Of a stretch of 64,000 nt of DNA, positions 17,387 to 26,600 are shown one piece after another (the first letter of the stretch is position 1; each line of letters begins with the position of its first letter). Made by a program: the position numbers and the translations under genes. This DNA is from an uncultured Eubacteriales bacterium (GTDB taxonomy: Bacteria > Bacillota > Clostridia > Peptostreptococcales > Anaerovoracaceae). The stretch is taken from contig CACWSO010000007.1 of NCBI GenBank assembly GCA_902763505.1, positions 1-64,000 on the forward strand, read 5' to 3'. The notes beneath the pieces are model-generated. The model had not been told where the DNA came from. It made no database searches and worked only from the letters and a program-made list of their open reading frames with translations.

Positions 17387-18601
17387 ATGGAAAAAGATGC
17401 AATTTATGTGAAGACATTGGGCAACTATTCAGTCAGCTACAAAGGTTCTGAAATTGCCATCGGAACCAGAGATGAGTCGCAGATCGGTCTGCTGATGCTT
17501 TTGATGTTCCACTTCGGTGAGGACGGCGCCAGCAGAAGCCTCATCCGAAGCACGCTGTTTGAGGATAGAGAGATCGAAGATGTTTCCCATGCGATCCGGA
17601 ACGTTCTCTACAACATGCGAAAAACCCTCAAAGCGCAGGGCCTGCCGGATGCGCAGTTCGTCAAGCAGTCAAAAGGAGTCTACTACTGGACCAATGAGGT
17701 TCCCATTGTGGAAGATTCCCGCGAGTTCGAACGTCTTGCGGACGAAGCTCTGGCGGAAACCGACCCGAAGAAATATGCTTCCAAGCTGGCAAAGGCCTGC
17801 CGCAGCTATTCCGGCCGTTTCTTTGCAGGCCGCGAGAATATCCCGTGGATCTACCTGGAAGCGGAGCGTTACCGCACACTCTTTCATGAGATTACAACAG
17901 CCCTCATGGATCATTACAGAGAGGCTAACAAATATAAGGATATGTACGACCTCGCTCTGCATGCTGTCCGCGTTGATCCTTTCAACGAATGGGAAGTATG
18001 CGCAGTCGAGGCATTAACGGGACTGGGTCGTTTCGCAGACGCGGAGCGGTATTACGAAGATACGGTGGCACTGTACCTCAGAGAGTACGGTGACCGGTCC
18101 AATGAACACGTCCGCGATTTCATCCGCAGACTCGGAGAGCACTTGTTCCATGATCACGAGAGCATCGAAGAGATCCAGGGCAAGCTGACAGATATCAGCA
18201 ACAGCGACGGACATGGTTACTACTGTTCCCTTCCTGTTTTTCAGGAACTCTACAGAAGTATCGAACGTACCATGCGCCGTTCCGCCGATAAGATCTTCCT
18301 CATGCTGTGCACCATCGTAGACAGCAAAGGTAACCCGATGCGCGAAGGTCCGAAACTCATCGAGCTTTCTGAGCGTCTCAAAATCGCCGCTGTGAACTCT
18401 GTGCGTCATACCGATACTGTGACCAAGTACGGTCAGGGCCAGTATCTGATCCTGCTGATCAATACGACAGCAGAAAACTGCCTCATTGTACAGAAACGTA
18501 TCAACGACAGTTTCCTGACCAGCAGACAGCGCACCGGTATCGACTATTCCATCAAGGGAATCGTTCTGGAAAACAGCTATCTGCCTGTCTTTGATGAATA
18601 A
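17387..18601 (+). CDS. BTAD/SARP-like transcriptional regulator with degenerate GGDEF-like C-terminus
   Basis: A 404-aa protein. Residues about 5-105 look like an OmpR-type winged helix (SHAIRNVLYNMRKTL as the DNA-contacting segment). About 110-260 is a bacterial transcriptional activation (BTAD) helical repeat domain (ENIPWIYLEAERYRTL). The C-terminal 130 residues resemble a GGDEF fold whose signature is degraded to KYGQGQYLILL, so it probably does not make c-di-GMP. It starts 15 bases after pilT with AGGAG upstream and is followed by an active-looking diguanylate cyclase, suggesting it links signal input to expression of the pilus-like genes. Confidence 0.78.
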   Translation: MEKDAIYVKTLGNYSVSYKGSEIAIGTRDESQIGLLMLLMFHFGEDGASRSLIRSTLFEDREIEDVSHAIRNVLYNMRKTLKAQGLPDAQFVKQSKGVYYWTNEVPIVEDSREFERLADEALAETDPKKYASKLAKACRSYSGRFFAGRENIPWIYLEAERYRTLFHEITTALMDHYREANKYKDMYDLALHAVRVDPFNEWEVCAVEALTGLGRFADAERYYEDTVALYLREYGDRSNEHVRDFIRRLGEHLFHDHESIEEIQGKLTDISNSDGHGYYCSLPVFQELYRSIERTMRRSADKIFLMLCTIVDSKGNPMREGPKLIELSERLKIAAVNSVRHTDTVTKYGQGQYLILLINTTAENCLIVQKRINDSFLTSRQRTGIDYSIKGIVLENSYLPVFDE

Positions 18602-18624
18602 CTATATCCGTGGAGTCTTCAACT

Positions 18625-19767
18625 ATGTATGCAATTCTTCATGCTGAAATATATTGCCTTTGCTTTATTGTCATAAGCATATTATTATTCTGGACTGAAC
18701 GGAACGGTATCCGTTCCTATGTTGAGATGTGTCTTTCCAGACTTCTGGGGTGTTTTCTTCTTTATTACGCCCTAGGGTTCTGCTTTGTGCTGATCACGGA
18801 AATCGTCACTGTGGAATCCTGGCTCTCACTGTCCTACATATGCAAGACACTGCAGCATCTCACGCTGATCATTGGCGTCTTCACTTGGGCCATCTATGCA
18901 GCATCGCTCATACGGGACGGCAGCTCACTCAAGAAGCGTTACAGCATCAAATCAATTCTGCTGACGTTTCCTGTTTTACCTCCTATCGTCCTACCGTTTT
19001 TCAACTTGCAAACACATCAATTATTCTATATCGATGAATCAGCTAACTACATACGCGGGCCATGGTACGATTGGGAACTGATGTATCTGTTCATCTTTTC
19101 AGCCATCCCCGCACTCGCTCTTCTGATTCATTCCAGCCGGGAATCCGGAGCTATGTCCCGATTCAACCTCAGGGTTTCCGCGATCTTCCCATTATGTCTA
19201 TTTACAGGCTGGGCACTATCCTTTACCAATCAGCTGCCTCCTGCTCTGAGTGCCATCATCATGCTGGCACTTTTGCTGCTCTTTATGGGCTCGATGATGC
19301 AGCAGGTCTCCATCGACAGTCTGACACAGGTGAACAACAGACAGAACCTGCTCGAATTCATGACGCAAAAGCTGAAGAACCACAATAAAGATGTTTATCT
19401 TCTGATGATGGATATGGACGATTTCAAAAGCATCAACGATAACTACGGGCACATTGAGGGCGACAGAGCGCTCGTGAGCGCTTCCAGCAGCATCAAAGCT
19501 GCATGCGGTTCCTTCGTCCCGCGACCATATATCGCACGTTATGGCGGCGATGAATTCATCGTCGTTGTTGAAACAGATAATCCGGATAAAATCACAACTC
19601 TTACAGACGCGATTAGGGAGAATCTTTCCAGTTACAGCAACAACCTTCCATATGAACTCAATATGAGCATCGGTGTCGCGAAACACCGCGATGGACAGGC
19701 ACCAAAAGAACTAATTCGTGAAGCTGACCAATTGTTGTATGACGTCAAAGAGAAGAAAAAATCCTGA
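18625..19767 (+). CDS. Membrane diguanylate cyclase, 7TM sensor plus GGDEF
   Basis: A 380-aa protein with about seven N-terminal membrane helices of the HisKA-7TM type (about residues 1-235) and a C-terminal GGDEF domain with intact RYGGDEFIVV near residue 305 and DMDDFKSINDNYGH as the metal/substrate motif. It should make c-di-GMP from two GTP at the membrane in response to an unknown ligand. The ATG at 18625 has GTGGAG nine bases upstream; the GTG at 18610 is an alternative. It sits between the BTAD regulator and the HPt protein in the pilus-associated block, and c-di-GMP commonly controls pili and adhesion. Confidence 0.83.
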   Translation: MYAILHAEIYCLCFIVISILLFWTERNGIRSYVEMCLSRLLGCFLLYYALGFCFVLITEIVTVESWLSLSYICKTLQHLTLIIGVFTWAIYAASLIRDGSSLKKRYSIKSILLTFPVLPPIVLPFFNLQTHQLFYIDESANYIRGPWYDWELMYLFIFSAIPALALLIHSSRESGAMSRFNLRVSAIFPLCLFTGWALSFTNQLPPALSAIIMLALLLLFMGSMMQQVSIDSLTQVNNRQNLLEFMTQKLKNHNKDVYLLMMDMDDFKSINDNYGHIEGDRALVSASSSIKAACGSFVPRPYIARYGGDEFIVVVETDNPDKITTLTDAIRENLSSYSNNLPYELNMSIGVAKHRDGQAPKELIREADQLLYDVKEKKKS

Positions 19768-19818
19768 CACTCCGAAGTCACTCTCTTGTCAAACACTTAT
19801 TATAGAAAGGAGCCTGAA

Positions 19819-20157
19819 ATGATTACATTGGATGCCCTGAAAGAACTTGGTGCGGATACGACTAGCGGCATCGCCCGTTGCGTCAATGATGAACAGTTCT
19901 ACCTGAGAATGGTCAACATGGCGCTGGAAGACAAAAACTTTGACCTGCTGAAAGAAGCGATTGCAAGCGGTGATCTCTCTGCAGCTTTCGAACGAGCCCA
20001 CGCTCTGAAAGGTGTCATGGGGAACGTCGCTTTGACAAGCCTTTATGAACCGATTGCTGCCGTGACCGAAGAACTGCGGGCAGGTAACGACATCGATTAC
20101 ACGGATTATCTCAATCAGATATTCACAGAACTTGAAAAATACCGTGCTCTTCTCTAG
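19819..20157 (+). CDS. HPt domain phosphotransfer protein
   Basis: A 112-aa single-domain histidine phosphotransfer protein, a four-helix bundle with the phosphorylatable H61 in AHALKGVMGN. It accepts phosphate from a hybrid kinase or a response regulator; no hybrid kinase is encoded nearby. The ATG at 19819 has AAAGGAG upstream; a longer in-frame start at 19786 has none. The stop codon lies inside the loop of the following terminator. Confidence 0.85.
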   Translation: MITLDALKELGADTTSGIARCVNDEQFYLRMVNMALEDKNFDLLKEAIASGDLSAAFERAHALKGVMGNVALTSLYEPIAAVTEELRAGNDIDYTDYLNQIFTELEKYRALL

Positions 20158-20171
20158 AGCACGGTATTTTT
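20135..20171. terminator. Strong bidirectional terminator
   Basis: A 16-bp perfect stem, AAAAATACCGTGCTCT (20135-20150) and its complement ending TTTTT (20156-20171), with a 5-base loop. It lies between the plus-strand HPt gene and the minus-strand adhesin gene and can terminate both. Confidence 0.92.
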
Positions 20172-20209
20172 CTTAAGGTTTATCATATATCTTGGAGGTT
20201 TATGGAGTT

Positions 20210-23200
20210 TTATGCTTCAACTTCTTCTTTCTCTTCTTTCTTATCCTTTTCTGCGATGATAACGATTACCGCCTGTACCATCAGGAATGCTGCCATGAGG
20301 CGTGTCCACTGATCTGTCAGAACCATCGGGTTCGCCATGTTCTCTGTGATGATGAAAGTGATGATCGCTCCCAGTGCCGGTACGAGGCTGACGAGGCGGG
20401 ATACTAATCTGTGCTTCGTTTCAATGGTCTCATCCTCTTCCTCTTCTTTTCTGCCGAAGTATCTGATCAGAAGAATCAGTGAGAGAATCGCTGTTGCTAT
20501 TGCACAGAGCAGGTTGATCAATGCCCATGCTCCTGTTGCTGCCAGAGGCGCCTGTGCATCTTCGATGACTGTCGGTTCTGCAGTGTTTGCCTGTCCCTCT
20601 GTTTCTGCTTTTGCAGTCTGCATTACCTGCGGAATGTTATTCTTCGCGATGTTTGATGCATTGTTTTTGTTTGATGAATGATTTTCGCCTGCCGGCTTTT
20701 CCTTATCAGCCGGATCAACGATGTTATCAGTCTTACCTGTGTTGTCTGTATCCGCTGCCGGAACTGCTGGCACTGCTGCCGGGATTTCTTCCCAGCTTCC
20801 TGTTACAACTACGTCTTCTGCCGGCATGTTTTCTACTTCACCGTTCCACCCGCCGAATTCGAATCCTTCTACCTGTGGATCCTCTGCCTGCGGCACGTCC
20901 TGTCCGTACTTATAAGTTGCTGTTTCTGGAAGCTGCTCATCTGCCTTAGCCGGAACGACGTCGCCTTCGTATTCATAGGATACGTTGTAGCCGTTACGGC
21001 TGTAGTAGAGTTTCAATACCAGACCGTCTTCTGCTTTTGCTTCTGTCAATGTTCCTTCGATGCTGTCGTCAAATGTTAATCCTGTGAAGTCTTTGATTTC
21101 TGCTTCTGCCTTGGATCCCATGTTGACATCTTCTACTGTAACTGTTTCTTCATCCTGAAGGTCATATCCACCGTCCAGGTTTTCGAGATAGTACTCTGTG
21201 CTGTAGTTTACTTTGATTACTTTCCACTGTGCGAACAGTTCGTCTTCGGAGATTGTCAGTTTATACTCATCTCCTGCTTTGTAAGCTTCTCCTGAACCGT
21301 CTGCCTTTGTGTTCCATCCGATGAACTCATATCCATATCTTTCGAAGCCGTTTTCTGCAACGGTTACGGTGTTGTGAGTTTTTCCTGCAGTCAGATCCAT
21401 GTTCCCTTCGCCGCTGTTTGCGTTATATGCGAGTGCATCCTCTGCATACACCCAGCTGCCTGTTACGACTACGTCTTCAGCCGGCATGTTTTCTACTTCG
21501 CCGTTCCATCCGCTGAACTCGAATCCTGCTACCTGCGGATCATCTGCCTGCGGCACGTCCTGTCCGTACTTATAAGTAACTGTTTCAGGGAGCTGCTCGT
21601 CTGCCTTTGCCGGAACGATGTCGCCTTCGTATTCATAAGATACGTTGTAGCTGTTGCGGCTGTAGTAGAACTTCAGAACCAGGCCCATCTCTGCCTTTGC
21701 TTCTGTCAGCGTTCCTTCGATGTCTTTGTCGAAGGTGAATCCTTCGAACGATTTCGCTTCTGCGGATACCTTGGATCCTGCCAGAACATCTTCTACAGTT
21801 TCATCTTCTGCAAGTGAGAAGCTTCCATCCATGTTCTCTGTGTAATGTTCTACCTTGTAGCTTACGGAGTATTTCGCATAGAGTTTGATTACTTTCTGAT
21901 CTACCGGATCTGCTGTGACTGCAGGAAGCTCATATGCTGTTCCTTCTGCTACTCTTGCTGCACCGTCTTCTGTGCTTTCATACCATCCCAGGAACTTCGC
22001 GCCGTCTCTCATCTCCTGCGTATCTGCTGCGTAATCATATGCTTTGATTTTTGCATCTGTTTTTTCCACTGATTTCAGGAGTTCGCCATTGCTGTTGTAG
22101 TATTCTACCGTAACGGATGGCTGCCACATTGCGTGGATGTTGATGTGAGTAATCGTTTCCTCTGAGAGGCCATTCTGTGCTACATACTCGAATTTATTCC
22201 CCTTTATGAATGTTTCACCAGTTTTAAGGTTCTTCCATTCTACGAACTTGTAGTGATCTTTTGCATCCGGCTCTTTGAACGTATGTGTGAAAGTTGAGAA
22301 TGAATCTACATTCTTCCAGGAACCGGATCCTGTTGAAATGTTGTCGATGTAACGGAAATCCAGTACTTCCGGATAAGTCTTCTCATAAACCGGGCTGACA
22401 TTGTAGACAACTTCTCTGGCCGATCCGTCGTTCTTGATGCTCAGAGAAGAAAATTCTTTTCCATCCTGATCCACCCAGTAACCGGCGTATTTGTAGTTGA
22501 CTCCCTGGTGGGAGAAGGACTTCACTGTGACCATGTTATCCAGCTTCTTCTGTGTGAAGCTCCATCCACTTCCGGCGCTCAGCGTATTCTCTACCGAGTT
22601 GGAAGTTGCTTCGCCATTTGCCTTCAGAATATTGTTGAAGTTTACAACGACGTGCATATCTGCGACTTCTGTGTAGACCGGTCTAAGGACCAGCGTCGTA
22701 TCTCCGTCCAGCTCGTCAGCGTTGATCGTCAGCGCTGTGATTGTTCTTCCGCTGGAATCTTTCATTGCATTTGCGTATTTATATGTAACCCCTTCATAAC
22801 GTGCGCTCTTTGTCTTGACCCAACCGTTCACTGTTGTTGCTGTGTAACTCTTTGATGCTCCTGCTTTGATCGTGACACTGCTTACAGCAGTAACCGTTGA
22901 TGGGCCACTTGTAGTCATGACATCTTCCAGAACGATCTTGACCTTGTAGCTGGACTGCTTTGCCTTTGGTGCTTCCTGCTCAGTAGCGGCTTGTTCCTGT
23001 ACCGGCGCCGCGTTGGTTGCTGACTGAGCCGGTGCTGCTTCTGTCTGTGCAAGAACGTTCTCTGTGCTTTGCTGTTCTGACGCCTGCGCCTCCTGCTGCG
23101 GTGCAGATGTCTGTTCGGTTGGTGTTTCCTGTGTCTGTGGTGCCGGCGCTGCCGGTTCTTCTACTTTCACTTCATTGGTACCTGCAGACTCTTCTGCTGC

Positions 23201-23284
23201 AAATGCGATTCCACTGACTGGTGTCGTTGCCACAGTGACAGCCAGTGCCATCGCTAGTACCTTTTCTACATATCTCCTCTTCAT
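20210..23284 (-). CDS. Large repeat adhesin (1024 aa) with three-helix C-terminal anchor
   Basis: Secreted surface protein. A signal peptide (about 1-28, ending AFA) is followed by an Ala/Glu/Gln/Pro-rich stalk (about 30-110), then InlB B-repeat/Listeria-Bacteroides-type and MucBP-like beta modules to about residue 835. Two copies of a ~73-residue segment ending VVVTGSW are nearly identical. After a polar linker the C-terminus has WALINLLCAI, a long hydrophobic helix, RYFGRK, an acidic stretch, then two more helices and an acidic tail. This tail is shared with the 2510-aa adhesin and replaces a classical LPXTG signal. The ATG at 23284 has AAAGGAG; an upstream in-frame ATG at 23320 is rejected. 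Probably an adhesin or matrix protein. Confidence 0.83.
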   Translation of the reverse strand: MKRRYVEKVLAMALAVTVATTPVSGIAFAAEESAGTNEVKVEEPAAPAPQTQETPTEQTSAPQQEAQASEQQSTENVLAQTEAAPAQSATNAAPVQEQAATEQEAPKAKQSSYKVKIVLEDVMTTSGPSTVTAVSSVTIKAGASKSYTATTVNGWVKTKSARYEGVTYKYANAMKDSSGRTITALTINADELDGDTTLVLRPVYTEVADMHVVVNFNNILKANGEATSNSVENTLSAGSGWSFTQKKLDNMVTVKSFSHQGVNYKYAGYWVDQDGKEFSSLSIKNDGSAREVVYNVSPVYEKTYPEVLDFRYIDNISTGSGSWKNVDSFSTFTHTFKEPDAKDHYKFVEWKNLKTGETFIKGNKFEYVAQNGLSEETITHINIHAMWQPSVTVEYYNSNGELLKSVEKTDAKIKAYDYAADTQEMRDGAKFLGWYESTEDGAARVAEGTAYELPAVTADPVDQKVIKLYAKYSVSYKVEHYTENMDGSFSLAEDETVEDVLAGSKVSAEAKSFEGFTFDKDIEGTLTEAKAEMGLVLKFYYSRNSYNVSYEYEGDIVPAKADEQLPETVTYKYGQDVPQADDPQVAGFEFSGWNGEVENMPAEDVVVTGSWVYAEDALAYNANSGEGNMDLTAGKTHNTVTVAENGFERYGYEFIGWNTKADGSGEAYKAGDEYKLTISEDELFAQWKVIKVNYSTEYYLENLDGGYDLQDEETVTVEDVNMGSKAEAEIKDFTGLTFDDSIEGTLTEAKAEDGLVLKLYYSRNGYNVSYEYEGDVVPAKADEQLPETATYKYGQDVPQAEDPQVEGFEFGGWNGEVENMPAEDVVVTGSWEEIPAAVPAVPAADTDNTGKTDNIVDPADKEKPAGENHSSNKNNASNIAKNNIPQVMQTAKAETEGQANTAEPTVIEDAQAPLAATGAWALINLLCAIATAILSLILLIRYFGRKEEEEDETIETKHRLVSRLVSLVPALGAIITFIITENMANPMVLTDQWTRLMAAFLMVQAVIVIIAEKDKKEEKEEVEA
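20793..21010 (-). repeat. Intragenic repeat, copy 2 (C-terminal)
   Basis: About 218 bp, nearly identical to 21453-21670 in the same gene, offset 660 bp. It encodes the segment running from YEYEGD to GEVENMPAEDVVVTGSW. A recent duplication or gene-conversion pair. Confidence 0.85.
21453..21670 (-). repeat. Intragenic repeat, copy 1
   Basis: Partner of 20793-21010. The two copies differ at only a small number of positions by eye, mostly third codon bases. Confidence 0.85.
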
Positions 23285-23345
23285 TGTGTTTCTCCTTTCT
23301 CTTATTTGATAAACCGTCATTGTTTTGTTTTTCTTTTGTGACTAT

Positions 23346-23378
23346 ATTATATGTGTATATTCGTCATATAAACCGTCA
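23346..23378 (-). promoter_or_regulatory. Promoter P2 of the 1024-aa adhesin: TGACGGTT-N19-TATAAT
   Basis: On the minus strand TGACGGTT (23371-23378), exactly 19 bases, then a perfect -10 TATAAT (23346-23351). The -35 position (GGTTTA) is poor and is overlapped by the conserved box, as in activator-dependent promoters. Same architecture at 23447-23479 and 31286-31318. Confidence 0.7.
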
Positions 23379-23446
23379 CGTTTTTAGCTTTTGTGCTACA
23401 ATTATTTCTGTTTTATCCTTGGTGTTAAGCTGTTTGCGATATACCC

Positions 23447-23479
23447 ATTATATATGGTGTTTCATCAAAACAACCGTCA
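23447..23479 (-). promoter_or_regulatory. Promoter P1 of the 1024-aa adhesin: TGACGGTT-N19-TATAAT
   Basis: On the minus strand TGACGGTT (23472-23479), 19 bases, then TATAAT (23447-23452). The rest of the 23285-23641 gap holds this promoter, P2, another TGACGGTT box at 23312-23319 close to the ribosome site, and the terminator of the 2510-aa gene. Confidence 0.7.
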
Positions 23480-23544
23480 CGTTGATTTTAAAAAGGGGTA
23501 AAATAAGGAGGTGATGAGGGGATTTTGTAGATTTTGCACACAAT

Positions 23545-23585
23545 AAAACAGGGAACCCGGATTTATGTTCCGAATTCCCTGTTTT
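23545..23585 (-). terminator. Terminator of the 2510-aa adhesin gene
   Basis: On the minus strand AAAACAGGGAA (23575-23585) pairs perfectly with TTCCCTGTTTT (23545-23555), with an extra inner stem TTCGGA/TCCGGG, and runs into TTTTATT. Confidence 0.85.
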
Positions 23586-23641
23586 CTGTTTTGGTTTTTG
23601 TGACTGATGTTAGTCAGCTTTCATGAAACTATGTGCTTCAC

Positions 23642-26600
23642 CTATGCCATGGCTCCTTCATCCTCCTGGTCTTCCTCTTCTTCTTTCTTTCTTGAGAAGA
23701 AAGCTACGAGTGCCTGGATTGCAAGGATGACTACCATCAGAACAGTCCACTTGTCAACCATCTGCATTGGCAGAGTCATATCCTCAGTGAGGATGAATGC
23801 GACGATCGCACCGATTGCCGGTATGATGCTCGCGAGCTTGACGCCGCCCTTACGTTTGATCTCTGTGACTTCACCTGTTTCTTCATCTTCTTCACGTCTC
23901 TTGCCGAAGTATCTGATCAGCATGATCAGTGAGAGGAGTGCAGTCAGGATTGCGCAGATCAGATTGATCAGTGCCCAGAATCCTGCAGCTGCTCTAGGAG
24001 CAGGTTCATCATTGATGGTTGTTGGTGCCGGCGTATCATCGATAGCTGCTGCAGGAATAGGATTTACTGCTGCAACTGCAGGGTTACCGCCGCCAGGGTT
24101 ATTTCCATCATTGTCAGGAACCGGGGTCGGTGTAGGCGTTGCTGCCTGTGTTACTGTCAGCGTTCCATAAACCTTATCGATGTTGTAATTGCTAGCCACG
24201 TAACCATTAGCTGCTGCTGTTACCAAATCAAGTACCGCGGAGGACTGAACGTTGTTCGGCAAAATGTCGAATGTGTTCTTGCTGCTTCCAACTGCCGTCT
24301 GTGATCCGGTAACTCTGAATGCAGGTGTTTCACCAGTGACGAATCCATCACCAGAAATTGTGATTCCATTGTTCGTCAAAGCTGTTCCATCATAGACCTT
24401 TGTGGCCGATGCGGATGTTACGGTGACGTCGCGCGGAGCGATTGTCAGCGTGCCATCAGCGACTACGAATGTCGCATTTACACGACTATCTTTGTAGCTG
24501 AAGTACTCTGCATTGAGACCCATAGTGTAAACTCCTGCATTTGTACCGCTTGCTACTGCAGGTTTTCCGGAATAATCGACTTTTTCCTTGTCAAACATGG
24601 TGCTAGGGCTTGTTGGTGTGTAACCCTCGAGAGTCTGTTCATTTCCGTTATACTTTACTCTGCTAGTGTTTCCGTTGACAGTGATTGTCATTGACACTTT
24701 CTCGACTGTGAGTGTTCCGATAGTGGCTTTAATCTCGTAGTTGCTCTCAAGTGCCGTACCGTTCCAATTCAGGGTGTAGGTGTTGTCGCTCTTGCCTACC
24801 TCTGTCTGGCTTCCAGTCGTCTTGAAGGTCGCTGTCTCGCCGTTTACAAATCCAGAGATGCTTCCTTCTGCTTTCAGCGGTGTTCCATCGTACTCCTTCG
24901 TTGCACTAGGTGTGGTGATCGTCAGTGGAGCCTTTGTGATTGTAATCGTTCCATCAACGTATTTAATGTTCAACTTAGCGGTGACATCTTCATGTGCAGC
25001 ATTCTCGATGACCAGAATGTTGCATGATGCTGAAGCAGTTGTCCCTGCATTGGTTGCATTTGCTGTAGATTCCGCTTTCACAAGAGTATATCCCTTTGGC
25101 AGCCCTTCTACTTTTACTGTTGCACCATGCGGCTTTCCATCATAAGTGAACGTGCCACCTGTCGTCGTAACTACGATTTCATCTGTATTTTCTGTAACTG
25201 TGAGTTTCCCGATGGTTTCGGTTGTAATCTTGTAGTTACCCTTTATCGCCGTACCGTCCCATGTCAGGCTGTAGGTGTTGTCACTCTCGCCTGCCACTGT
25301 CTGGCTTCCAGTCGTCTTGAAGGTCGCTGTCTCACCGTTTACAAATCCGTCAATGCTTCCTTCTGCTGTCAGTGGCGTACCGTCATAAACCTTGTTGGCG
25401 CTTGGTGTGGTAATCGTCAGTGGCGCAGGTGTAATCGTCAGCGTTCCCGGCGTCCATGTTACGCTCTTGTAAGATTTCTTAACATCCTTGCCATCTGCAT
25501 CAACAATTGTGTACTCCTCAGCAAAGGATCCGTTATAAGGGTTAGTGTTAACATCTTTGCCTTTTGCTGGAGTGTAGGAAACTTTCAGAGTGTCACCCTT
25601 TATCAGGCCTTTAACGGTATAGTCATCTGTACTGATTTCTTCTCCTGTACCTGTAATGCTTTCAGGGAATACATACCCAGACTGTTCTACACCATTATAT
25701 CCAGAGGACTTACCATTAACTGTTATTGAAAGCGCTGGTCTTGTTACTGTCAGGGTACCTAATGATTCGCTGATTTTGTAATTGGAAGACTTTGTATCGC
25801 CCCAATCAATCTGATAGGTGTTGTAGCTCTGTCCTACTTCGGTCTGTTCGCCATCCACAGTGAATGTAATCGCGTCACCAGTACCAAGCGTGACTGCACC
25901 AGCCTCCTTCGTATCAGCCTTCCAGCTTCCGCCGATATTCGCTGTCCAGTAGTGGTACTCAATTGTACCCTTATTCTCGGTCAGTGCTGTTCCATCGTAC
26001 TCTTTCTCAGCACTTTCTGTTTTGATGTTAAGTGGAAGCGGATCGATCTGCAGGAAACTGTCACGCGCATAGAGCGTGATGGAGTAGTTCGGGTCGGACA
26101 TCATGGCCTTCCCTCCTACAGTTACTGCTGACAGCAAAGCCTTCTGCTGAGCGCCGCTATATGTATATGTTCCGGCATCCTTCTCGGATATCAGAGCACC
26201 ATTTGTGCCATACAGCGCATTCCAAATCGCATCACCATACTTCGCCTTGAACAACGCTCTCTGTCCGCTTGTGATGCTGACATATGCAGATTTACCCGTT
26301 TCATCATTGAAGTGCTGTTTACCAGGATTTGTAAATCCTACGTAAAATGTATTACCAGTATAGTAGTTCGGGCCGGAGCCGCCAGAGTGCGTGTTCCACT
26401 GGTCGGCGGAAACGCTGATGTATACGCTGACCGGTTTGACTGTCAGTGAACCCGGAACATAAATGATGCTGTAGTATGTTTCCGGATCCGTTATGGCATC
26501 CGCGCCCTTTGAAATCTGAGCATTCTTCGGTGTCGTCGCGCTGGTGCCTGCATCTGTCTGACTTCCAACAAATTCGATTGACGTTACTGTGTCACCACGC

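Noticed and set aside
20500..20560. LAATG in the tail of the 1024-aa adhesin as a sortase (LAXTG) signal
   Set aside because: It is followed by two more membrane helices, and the homologous tail of the 2510-aa protein has RAAAG instead, so the motif is not conserved.
23312..23319. Fourth TGACGGTT box as another promoter
   Set aside because: The sequence 19 bases downstream is GAAACA within the ribosome-binding region; it may be a regulator site but not a promoter.
23505..23546. Perfect 11-base Shine-Dalgarno AAGGAGGTGAT on the plus strand with a 10-codon ORF containing CRFC
   Set aside because: The ATG is only two bases from GGAGG, the ORF runs into the terminator of the minus-strand gene, and no plus-strand promoter is evident.
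24775..25348. CRISPR-like repeats
   Set aside because: The repeats are within one coding frame, too long and too few, with no spacers or cas genes.
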